Source of the DNA: JANXPZ01 sp033853925
Lineage (GTDB): Bacteria > Eisenbacteria > RBG-16-71-46
Direction of reading: 5' to 3'
Assembly (NCBI GenBank): GCA_033853925.1
Contig: JAWOLC010000091.1
Coordinates: 1-20,465 of the forward strand
Length of the DNA: 20,465 nucleotides
Numbering within the stretch: position 1 is the stretch's first letter; each line of letters begins with the position of its first letter. Below the pieces are notes generated by a model. That model saw nothing but the letters and a program-made list of their open reading frames with translations. It was not told where the DNA came from and made no database searches. The position numbers were made by a program, and so were the translations under genes. Positions 6,965-14,250 of the stretch are shown here, piece by piece.

Positions 6965-8749
6965 TTACCGCATGATGGTGACCTTCGTCGTCACGCTGCG
7001 GCCAGACTGGGACAGCCGCGCCCAGTAGATGCCCGGGGGTGGGGGAGTGGCGGAGCCCAGGCTCAGCTCGTGCCGGCCCGGGCCGGGGGAGCCGAGGTCG
7101 CGAGCCAGGATCGCGCGTCCCGCGACATCCACCAGCTCGAGCCGCGCCGGGGTCCAACCGTCGAGAGAGTACACGATGCCCGGCAGGGAGGTCGACGGGT
7201 TCGGCCGAACCTCGTCAATCGCCAGGCGCGCGGGCGGCGACTCCGGCACGGGCCCGGGGTTCTCGACGGCGGCAGTGGCACCGGGGTCCAGCACCACGTA
7301 GTCCTTGAAGTCCGTGGCCGAGCCGCAGCCGGTGCCGCAGTCCTGGTCCCAGTCGCTGTTGAAGAGCACCCGCGAGCCGTCGCGCGAGGGCACCGGGTGC
7401 TGCTCGGCGCGGTAGGTGTACGTGGAGTAGCTGTGCATGTGGCACAGGCGCTCCACCTGCTTGCTGCCGTCCAGCTTGACCGCGACGATCTCGTCGCTGA
7501 AGCGCTTGCCGGACTGCTTGAAGAAGTCCACGTAGACCCAGCCCAGCCGGTCCAGGTTCTGGCAGGAGGTGTGGTAGAAGGCGGCTTCGTTGCTCGGATC
7601 GGTGAGGTCGGTGACCTTGCCGTCGCGCAGCCGCACCATCAGTACCTGGCTGAGTCCGCAGCCCGGACACTTGTTGCCGCCGATGATCACGTCCTCGTTG
7701 TTGTCGAAGGGATTCAGCGTCATGTCGGAGTGCTTGAGCGGGTGGATCCAGCCGTTCGGACGGTACTGGAAGGAGCCGCAGCGCAGCGAGGAGGAGGCCA
7801 TGTTGTGCGGCTTGAGGGCCAGGGTGGCCGGGTCCACCTCGTAGATGCGGTGAGCGTCGTTCGTGCTGTCGTTGGTGGCCGCGGACGACTCGAACTTCAC
7901 CTCGACGTACTTCCCCGACGGCGAGACGGAGATGTAGTCGAAGATCCAGGTGGTGGGGTTGCTCGTGCTCAGGCTGCACGGCGGGAACGAGTAGACGGGC
8001 CCGATGCGCACGTTCGGCCAGGGCGCGAAGGGCGGCTGCGGGTCCATGTCCACGACGAACATGCCGTCGTGGTTGCCCAGGGCGATGAAGCGGCCGTCGA
8101 ACGAGGGATTGCCCTCGCCCGAGTCGAGACCGTCCACCGGGATGGGCAGGGTCCAGGAGCGGGTCTTCGTGCAGGTCGTGACGTCGAACCAGGACAGCTG
8201 CGTGCCCGAGCCGTTCACGTCGATGATCTCGTGCGGGTGCGCCTTGCTGGGGTTCCAGCGGTAGTCGTAGGGACTGAAGCTGGAGCACTTCCCGTACCTG
8301 GGGGCGTACGTCCGGCCGTCCAGGATGAGCATGGACGGCGAATTGCTGTTCTCGATCATGAGCAGCGAGCCGTCCGAGTTCCAGGGCTGCGTCTTGGAGT
8401 AGTGGTGACGAGCGTCCGAGCCCCACGAGCCGGAGACGGGCGTGGTGCCGGCGCCCACGTCGTTGCCGATGCGCATCACCTGCGAGCCGAAGACCGGATC
8501 GGTGAAGGGCACGAGGTAGGCGGGCTTCGGCACCTGCGGCACCGTGTAGACCGCCGAGGGATCGGTCAGCATCGCGGGGAGCGCCGGACCGCGGGCGAAT
8601 GGATCGTAGGGGTGCGTATCGAGGAGCACCGCCCGCGTCGAGTAGACGTCGGAGGCGGTGGCGGCGGGCGAAGGAGCGGCGAGGCCGGCGGCGAGCGCGG
8701 CCGTGGACAGCAGGATCAGCGGGCGGAGTCCATCTCGAATCGGTGTCAT
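6965..8749 (-). CDS. Secreted beta-propeller-like protein with C-terminal sorting-type tail
   Basis: The ATG at 8749 is chosen because it opens a clear signal peptide (basic start, L-I-L-L-S-T-A-A-L-A core, A-T-A cleavage near residue 32). The ribosome binding site is weak. The 594-residue product shares long motifs with its tandem paralog, such as A-R-H-H-Y-S-K-T-Q-P-W-N-S-D-G, H-D-G-M-F-V-V-D-M-D-P-Q-P-P and W-P-N-V-R-I-G-P-V-Y-S. It looks like a TolB/WD40-type propeller with many paired Cys. Unlike the paralog it ends in an ~80-residue domain (V-R-P-N-P-S-T-S, then V-D-V-A-G-R, then P-P-G-I-Y-W-A-R-L-S) of the FlgD-Ig or sorting-tail type. The phosphatase-like gene just upstream carries the same kind of tail, so both are probably exported to the surface by one route. 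Function beyond this is not recognised. Confidence 0.8.
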   Translation of the reverse strand: MTPIRDGLRPLILLSTAALAAGLAAPSPAATASDVYSTRAVLLDTHPYDPFARGPALPAMLTDPSAVYTVPQVPKPAYLVPFTDPVFGSQVMRIGNDVGAGTTPVSGSWGSDARHHYSKTQPWNSDGSLLMIENSNSPSMLILDGRTYAPRYGKCSSFSPYDYRWNPSKAHPHEIIDVNGSGTQLSWFDVTTCTKTRSWTLPIPVDGLDSGEGNPSFDGRFIALGNHDGMFVVDMDPQPPFAPWPNVRIGPVYSFPPCSLSTSNPTTWIFDYISVSPSGKYVEVKFESSAATNDSTNDAHRIYEVDPATLALKPHNMASSSLRCGSFQYRPNGWIHPLKHSDMTLNPFDNNEDVIIGGNKCPGCGLSQVLMVRLRDGKVTDLTDPSNEAAFYHTSCQNLDRLGWVYVDFFKQSGKRFSDEIVAVKLDGSKQVERLCHMHSYSTYTYRAEQHPVPSRDGSRVLFNSDWDQDCGTGCGSATDFKDYVVLDPGATAAVENPGPVPESPPARLAIDEVRPNPSTSLPGIVYSLDGWTPARLELVDVAGRAILARDLGSPGPGRHELSLGSATPPPPGIYWARLSQSGRSVTTKVTIMR

Positions 8750-8809
8750 GCGGATTGTCTCGGCCTCGATGGCGTTATCGTCGCGAGGGCGCTGGGCCCT
8801 GAGCAAAGT

Positions 8810-8856
8810 CTCGCCGCCTCGCCGGCCGGCCGGAGGGATCTCCGGTCGGCGGCGAG
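8810..8856 (-). terminator. Large GC-rich stem-loop between phosphatase-like and propeller genes
   Basis: The outer stem pairs 8810-8818 with 8848-8856 (9 bp). The inner hairpin pairs 8828-8835 with 8840-8847 around a four-base loop, with one non-Watson-Crick pair. It starts about 50 bases past the phosphatase-like stop codon in the direction of transcription. There is no T-run. It could terminate or attenuate read-through into the propeller genes. Confidence 0.4.
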
Positions 8857-8906
8857 GGGTGGCGAGAGGATCGTTCGAGGGGAGGTCTTGGCGCGGCCAC
8901 ATCCGT

Positions 8907-10418
8907 TCAGCGCGTGAACACCACGGTGGTCGTGACGCTGCGGCCGGCCTGCGAGAGGCGCAGCCAGTAGACGCCCGGCGAAGGGGCGTTGCCGGGTCCG
9001 AGGCGGACCTGGTGGGCACCCGCGCCCGGCGAGCCCAGGTCCTGGGTCAGAAGCACGCGCCCGGCGACGTCCACGAGCTGCAGGCTCGCGGGCTCCGCGC
9101 TCGGGAGCGAATAGGACACCGTCGGCAGCCCGCTCGTGGGGTTCGGGCGGACCGCCCGCAGGGCGAACCCGACCGCGACCTGGGGCGTGGGGTCCACGTC
9201 CGCGGCCGAGCTGGTGATCGTGTACGAGTCCACGATCGTGCCGGAGGTGCAGGTGATGTCGTTCTTGTTCGAGCCGCTGTCACCCGCCGGCCCGCAGATG
9301 AACTCGATCTTGATCGAGCTGGAAGTGAAGCTGAGCCGCACGGGCCCGTGGTGGAAGGCGCGGAAGGCGCTCCACGACGGCGGCGGGCAGCCGCCCAGGT
9401 AGGGACAGGAGCCGCTCTCCTGCTCGAGCGTGGCCCCGCCCCCGCCGCAGGTGACGTGGGTGACACCGTGCTGGGGATAGCTGCGCTCGTAGTTGTGGCT
9501 GTGTCCGTTGAGGTTCAGCACGTACTTGTTGTGGCTGTCGCCCAGAGCGTCGAGATAGCCCTTGAGGGTCCCGTCGCCCGGATGGTGCGCCGAGGAGTAG
9601 GCGGGCCGGTGGCCGAAGGTGACGATGAAGCGGATCGCCGGATTGGCCTGAGCCGAGTCCATCAGCGCCCGGGCCTTCGGGTACCAGTCGGACCAGGCCG
9701 CGCTGGTATAGGGCTCGGGATAGCCGATGAACCGCACGTTGCCGTAGTCGAACCAGTACCAATCCTCGCCGCAGCAGCCGCCGGAGGGGGCGCCGGGAGA
9801 GGTCTGCGGATGAGGAAAGTCGAACCTGCCCTTGTAGTTCCTCAGGTCGTCGTACGACGGCGTGTCCCACTCGTGGTTTCCCCAGATGGCCATGTCGGCG
9901 GCGTCCAGGGACCAGTACATCTCGTTGTTGAAGGCGATGTCCACGGTGGCCTGGCCGTGCGGGTTGCCCAGTGTGAGGTCGCCGATGGGGAAGACGAAGT
10001 CGGGATGGCCGTCGCGGATCAGCTTCTGCACGGGACAGACGCGCGGATAGCTCGTGCTGTCGCCGATGTCGGCTTCGACGTAGACCGTGAAGCTCGTGGG
10101 CGCGGTGGGGATCGTGTGGAAGGTATGGTCGGGGCTGGTGCCGATCGAATAGTGATAGGTCGTGCCGGCCGTCAGCCCGGTGATCTTCGCCTCCCAATAG
10201 GGACCGGACGAGGAGAAGGGAAGTGGGCTGGGCGTCTGTGCGGTGACGGTATGGCCGTAGGAGCTGGTCAGACCGTAGCGGATGCTGGATTCGGAGCCCC
10301 GCCAATCGAATGTGACCGACGTGGGGCTGGTGAAGGTCCAGTGGATCTCATCGGCGGCGAGGGCCAATCCGGGAGAGAACAACAGGACGGCCAGTAGGTA
10401 CGGGATCGACCTGGGCAA
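8907..10418 (-). CDS. Secreted purple-acid-phosphatase-like metallophosphoesterase with sorting-type tail
   Basis: I choose TTG at 10418. It is preceded by GAGGTG five bases upstream and starts directly with a signal peptide (P-Y-L-L-A-V-L-L-F core, A-L-A cleavage near residue 21). The product has 503 residues. Residues ~24-104 form an Fn3-like domain as in purple acid phosphatases. Residues ~110-320 hold the metallophosphoesterase motifs: A-D-I-G-D (116-120), G-D (146-147), G-N-H-E (180-183), F-G-H (268-270) and G-H-S-H-N (305-309). These are the expected ligands of a dinuclear metal centre that hydrolyses phosphomonoesters or diesters. The Tyr expected three residues after D147 is Leu150, so it is not a canonical purple enzyme. 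The C-terminus (~420-503) is a FlgD/sorting-type tail. The next gene downstream, a propeller, has a very similar tail. Confidence 0.85.
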   Translation of the reverse strand: MPRSIPYLLAVLLFSPGLALAADEIHWTFTSPTSVTFDWRGSESSIRYGLTSSYGHTVTAQTPSPLPFSSSGPYWEAKITGLTAGTTYHYSIGTSPDHTFHTIPTAPTSFTVYVEADIGDSTSYPRVCPVQKLIRDGHPDFVFPIGDLTLGNPHGQATVDIAFNNEMYWSLDAADMAIWGNHEWDTPSYDDLRNYKGRFDFPHPQTSPGAPSGGCCGEDWYWFDYGNVRFIGYPEPYTSAAWSDWYPKARALMDSAQANPAIRFIVTFGHRPAYSSAHHPGDGTLKGYLDALGDSHNKYVLNLNGHSHNYERSYPQHGVTHVTCGGGGATLEQESGSCPYLGGCPPPSWSAFRAFHHGPVRLSFTSSSIKIEFICGPAGDSGSNKNDITCTSGTIVDSYTITSSAADVDPTPQVAVGFALRAVRPNPTSGLPTVSYSLPSAEPASLQLVDVAGRVLLTQDLGSPGAGAHQVRLGPGNAPSPGVYWLRLSQAGRSVTTTVVFTR

Positions 10419-11256
10419 CGGCTCACCTCGCTTGCTCTCGGGCTGGTCGCGGCGACCGCGTGACCTCGGGGGATCGGAGGGGCCGACCGGAGCTTCGAGC
10501 ACGGCCACAGTAAGACTACCCGACGTGGACCGGCTCCCGCCGCCGTTTCGCGGCCGAGCCCGCGAGAATTCACATGCTCGCCGTTCAGTCTGACCTAACA
10601 GGCGCGACTCAGGACAGCGAGCTCGACAGGAACGATGGAGCGCGGTGACGCGGACATTGCGCGTTTGCTCGCTCACGCTTCGGTGAACGCCCTGACCTCG
10701 CGATCGGCGCGCGCCCTTCTCGCTCGTGCGCGCGCTCACGCCCGCTTGTCGTCTCCCTGCGAGTCGCAGCGGGCGCTCCGGCGCCGCGAGCTTTCGCCTC
10801 GCGAGCGCGCGCCGCAGACTTTCGAGAACCCGAACACGCGCCGATGGCCACCAGGGAATCCGCTTCATCGCGAGGCAGCGCTCCCCGTGCGGCTCGAGGA
10901 CATCACCCACCTCGACGCGTCCGCGGGCAGGCGGCAGGAGAACCGCGTGCTCGCATGGTCCTGCTGGGCAACGCCCTCGCCCCGGCGGGTTACGGCCTCT
11001 ACCGCCATGGCCGGGGTCGGCACGCGGGCTCTCGGGGGGGCGGCGGGCGGACCCTCCCCGAGCGGACCAGTCGTTCGAGCCGCGCTCCCCGACGAAACCT
11101 GCGAACATCCTGCCCCGTAGCCCGTCACGGGCCAGGCAAGAGGGCAGGCCACCCCCTCGTCCGGCGACCCGCCCTTGCGCGGCGTTCCAACCAGCGGGCG
11201 GCGGGTCCTGTCCAACCGGTACGTCCACGGCCCAGCCGTTCCGAGGGAGTCCACGG
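10419..11256. other. Divergent 838-bp intergenic region without a convincing gene
   Basis: The region lies between the minus-strand phosphatase-like gene and the plus-strand DUF5916 gene, so it must carry both promoters. Open frames here translate to Arg/Ala-rich sequence with no recognisable domain and look like by-products of high GC. A locally AT-richer patch near 10564-10601 is the most promoter-like area for the minus-strand gene, but I see no clean -35/-10 pair. GAGGGAG at 11243-11249 is the ribosome binding site for the right-hand gene. Confidence 0.5.
10424..10429 (-). promoter_or_regulatory. Ribosome binding site deciding the TTG start of the phosphatase-like gene
   Basis: GAGGTG on the minus strand lies five bases before TTG 10418. 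No in-frame ATG or GTG nearby gives a signal peptide at the N-terminus. Confidence 0.6.
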
Positions 11257-13947
11257 ATGCGCATCGCCTCAATCGCGACGGGCCTGCTCCTCTCGGCCGC
11301 CCTCCTGCTGCTCGGCGAGCGCACCGCGCGAGCCGACGACGGGGCCGCGCTGCCCGGGCCCGAAACGCCCGGCGTGCCCACGGTCCCCTCGGTCCGAGCC
11401 TTCCGTCTCGCCTCCGCGGTCACGATCGACGGCGCGCTCGGCGACGCCGCCTGGCAGCGGCCCCCGGCCGTGACGCGCTTCCTGCAAGCGGACCCCGACG
11501 AGGGTGCCGCGCCGAGCGAGAGCACCTGGGTGTGGGTGGCCTACGACGACGAGGCCGTCTACGTCGCGGCCCGCTGCTGGGATTCGCAACCCGACTCGAT
11601 CCTCGCCACGCTCGTGCGCCGCGACGTGGAGGTGACGGCCGATCGCTTCTACGTCGCCCTGGACCCCTTCCACGACCGCCGCAGCGGCTACTACTTCGGG
11701 ATCAACGCCGCCGGCGTCCTCTACGACGGCACCATCTACAACGACAACACCACGGACGCGGCGTGGGACGGCGTCTGGGAGGGCCGCGCCCGTCGCGATG
11801 CCCAGGGGTGGACCCTGGAGATGAAGATCCCCTTCTCGCAGATGCGCTTTCGGCGGGGCAGCGAGCAGGTGTGGGGGATCGACTTCCGCCGGGACATCGC
11901 CCGGAACGCGGAGCAGGACTGGGTCGTGTTCACGCCCAAGCGGGCGAGCGGCTTCTGCTCGCGCTTCCCCGAGCTGCTGGGCCTCGAGAACGGGAACCAT
12001 GCGGCCGCGATCGAGGCGCTGCCCTACATGACGGGGAAGGCCGAGTACCAGATTCCCGACGCGGGCGATCCCCTGCACGACGGCTCGCGCTACACTCCCG
12101 GCCTGGGCGGCGACCTGCGCATGCCGGTGGGCAACAGCCTGACGCTCAACGCCACCGTGAACCCCGACTTCGGCCAGGTCGAGGTGGACCCCGCGGTGGT
12201 GAACCTCTCCGACGTGGAGACCTTCTTCGAGGAGAAGCGCCCCTTCTTCACCGAGAACGCCAGCATCTTCGGCTTCGGCAACGAGGGGGCCAGCGACTAC
12301 TGGAACTTCAACTGGTACGACCCCAAGTTCTTCTACACGCGGCGGGTCGGGCGGGCGCCGCAGGGGAGCCTGCCCGACGACACCCAGTTCAGCGACGTGC
12401 CGGTGGCGACGCGCATCCTCGGGGCGGCGAAGCTGACGGGCAAGCTCGCGCCGTCGTGGAACTTCGGCACGCTGCACGCGCTCACCTCCGAGGAGACCGC
12501 GGACTACGTCGTGGGCGGGACGCGCTCGCGCCTGGCGGTGGAGCCGCTCACCTACTACGGCGTGGCGCGCACGCAGAAGGAATTTCCGGGGGGCTTCAAC
12601 GGCCTGGGCCTGATGACCACCCTCGTGGACCGCAGCTTCGCCCACGACGGCCTCGAGGGCCAGCTCAACCGCCAGTCCCTGATGACGGGGCTCGACGGCT
12701 GGCACTTCCTGGACCGGAAGAAGACGTGGGTGCTCTCGGGCTGGGCGGCGATGACCCGCGTGGGCGGCACGCCGACGGAGATGATCGCGGTGCAGACCGA
12801 CCCGCGCCACTACCTGCAGCGCCCGGACGCGCGGCACCTGGGCGTGGACAGCAGCGCCACCTCGCTCACCGGCTACGGCGCCCGCGTGTGGCTCAACAAG
12901 CAGGAGGGGAACTGGTTCTCGAACTCGGCGATCGGCTTCATGGATCCCAAGTTCGACGACAACGACATCGGCTTCCAGCCGCGCTCGGACCTGATCAACG
13001 GGCACGCGGGCATCGGCTACAAGTGGACGAAGCCGAACGGCTGGCGCAAGTACATGCACGTGTGGGCGGCCGTCTTCGAGAGCCGCGACTTCGACTGGAA
13101 CGAGACCCTGGCCGGGGAGTACGCCGCGGCCCGCATCCAGACCGCCGGCAACACCCAGCTCGACGTCGACGCGGCCTACAACCCGCGCTACGTGGACAAC
13201 CTCCTCACCCGCGGCGGCCCGCTGGCCCTCACGAACCCCGGCCAGCAGTACGACGGGACGCTCACCACCGACAGCCACAAGCGCGTCTATTACTCCGTCG
13301 CCTTCAACAGCTACTGGATCCCCGCGACCCGCTCCTTCACCACCGCCCTCGCGCCGACGGTGACCTGGACCCCGAAGCCGAACTGGTCCGTCCAGGTCGG
13401 GCCGGAGGTGGACCGCAACGTGGACGACGCCCACTACGTCGCGACGGTCGCCGGGCCCGGGACGCCCGCGGACTTCGGCGGCAACCACTACGTCTTCGCC
13501 CGGCTCGACGAGACGACGGTCTCGGCGAACATCCGCTTCAACGTCTCGCTCACGCCCAATCTGTCGGTCCAGACCTATGTCCAGCCCCTCGTGTCCTCGG
13601 GCCGGTACTCCGACTACAAGGAGCTGGCGCGGTCGCGCAGCTACGACTTCCTCCACCACTCCACGTACGACCCCGTGGCCCAGGTCCTCTACCCGGATCC
13701 GGTGGACTTCCCCACGGTCTTCGAGTCCCTGAGCGAGCCGACCTTCAACTTCAAGTCGCTGCGCGGGAACGTCGTCCTGCGCTGGGAGTACCGCCCCGGC
13801 TCGACCTTCTTCCTGGTCTGGACGCAGCAGCGCACGAACGACGACCTGTTCGACGGCCTCGAGTTCGCCCGCTCGTTCGACCGGCTGGTGACGGCGAAGC
13901 CCGACGACATCTTCCTCGCCAAGGTGACGTACCACTTCGAGATCTGA
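11257..13947 (+). CDS. DUF5916 outer-membrane-type protein with CBM9-like N-terminal domain (copy 1)
   Basis: The ATG at 11257 follows GAGGGAG seven bases upstream and starts a signal peptide (L-L-L-S-A-A-L-L-L-L core, A-R-A cleavage near residue 26). The 896-residue product has an N-terminal ~200-residue domain like family 9 carbohydrate-binding modules (V-T-I-D-G-A-L-G-D-A-A-W, then W-V-W-V-A-Y-D-D-E-A-V-Y-V-A-A-R). Next comes the DUF5916 signature N-P-D-F-G-Q-V-E-V-D-P plus E-E-K-R-P-F-F-T-E-N. A long alternating beta-rich C-terminal half follows and ends in K-V-T-Y-H-F-E-I, as expected for an outer-membrane beta-barrel. DUF5916 proteins have no settled function; binding or uptake of a carbohydrate-like ligand at the outer membrane is an inference from the N-terminal domain. 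A paralog follows in tandem. Confidence 0.9.
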   Translation: MRIASIATGLLLSAALLLLGERTARADDGAALPGPETPGVPTVPSVRAFRLASAVTIDGALGDAAWQRPPAVTRFLQADPDEGAAPSESTWVWVAYDDEAVYVAARCWDSQPDSILATLVRRDVEVTADRFYVALDPFHDRRSGYYFGINAAGVLYDGTIYNDNTTDAAWDGVWEGRARRDAQGWTLEMKIPFSQMRFRRGSEQVWGIDFRRDIARNAEQDWVVFTPKRASGFCSRFPELLGLENGNHAAAIEALPYMTGKAEYQIPDAGDPLHDGSRYTPGLGGDLRMPVGNSLTLNATVNPDFGQVEVDPAVVNLSDVETFFEEKRPFFTENASIFGFGNEGASDYWNFNWYDPKFFYTRRVGRAPQGSLPDDTQFSDVPVATRILGAAKLTGKLAPSWNFGTLHALTSEETADYVVGGTRSRLAVEPLTYYGVARTQKEFPGGFNGLGLMTTLVDRSFAHDGLEGQLNRQSLMTGLDGWHFLDRKKTWVLSGWAAMTRVGGTPTEMIAVQTDPRHYLQRPDARHLGVDSSATSLTGYGARVWLNKQEGNWFSNSAIGFMDPKFDDNDIGFQPRSDLINGHAGIGYKWTKPNGWRKYMHVWAAVFESRDFDWNETLAGEYAAARIQTAGNTQLDVDAAYNPRYVDNLLTRGGPLALTNPGQQYDGTLTTDSHKRVYYSVAFNSYWIPATRSFTTALAPTVTWTPKPNWSVQVGPEVDRNVDDAHYVATVAGPGTPADFGGNHYVFARLDETTVSANIRFNVSLTPNLSVQTYVQPLVSSGRYSDYKELARSRSYDFLHHSTYDPVAQVLYPDPVDFPTVFESLSEPTFNFKSLRGNVVLRWEYRPGSTFFLVWTQQRTNDDLFDGLEFARSFDRLVTAKPDDIFLAKVTYHFEI
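12112..12900 (+). repeat. Near-identical internal segment, copy 1 (partner 15097-15885)
   Basis: This 789-base stretch aligns without gaps (constant offset 2985) to the same segment of the second DUF5916 gene. It includes perfectly identical runs of 113 bases (12328-12440) and 107 bases (12642-12748), third codon positions included. I count about 30 amino acid differences in 263 codons, while the flanking parts of the genes are much more diverged. Confidence 0.85.
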
Positions 13948-14250
13948 CTCCTCATGGCCGCCACGATCTCCAGGCCGTGCCCTCCCGCCGCCCGCGCGCG
14001 TTCTGCCAGCCCTTCGCTCGCGACCGCCGGCGCGCGCTCGTATGGCGGATGGAGGGGTTCGTCCGCCAAGGTGGTGCGTCGGGCGGTCTTTCCCGTCGTC
14101 TCGGCGTCGCTCCGTGCGATCTTGTCGGCCGGTCGCCGGCCGGGCACTGGCCGCGAGGCCGTCTCGCGCTTCCTTCGTCCGTTCGTCTCCTGGAAGCCGC
14201 TGGGCCGCCCCCGGCGCCGACTCCTACCCCCTCGTCGAGGAACATCGGCG
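13948..14250. other. 303-bp spacer between the two DUF5916 genes
   Basis: No gene is supported here. It contains a 7-bp hairpin (14043-14049 with 14062-14068, 12-base loop) and a 6-bp hairpin (14126-14131 with 14137-14142, five-base loop), plus the ribosome binding site GAGGAA (14237-14242) of the second gene. The length would allow a separate promoter for copy 2, but no clear one is visible. Confidence 0.5.

Noticed and set aside
4092..7028. A 978-codon plus-strand frame crossing the kinase and propeller genes.
   Set aside because: It runs out of frame with the fusion and kinase genes and antisense to the propeller, with low-complexity composition and no motif.
10419..11525. N-terminal extension of the phosphatase-like gene up to 11525.
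   Set aside because: The extra sequence has no domain, would overlap the divergent DUF5916 start and would bury the signal peptide. TTG 10418 with GAGGTG explains the start.
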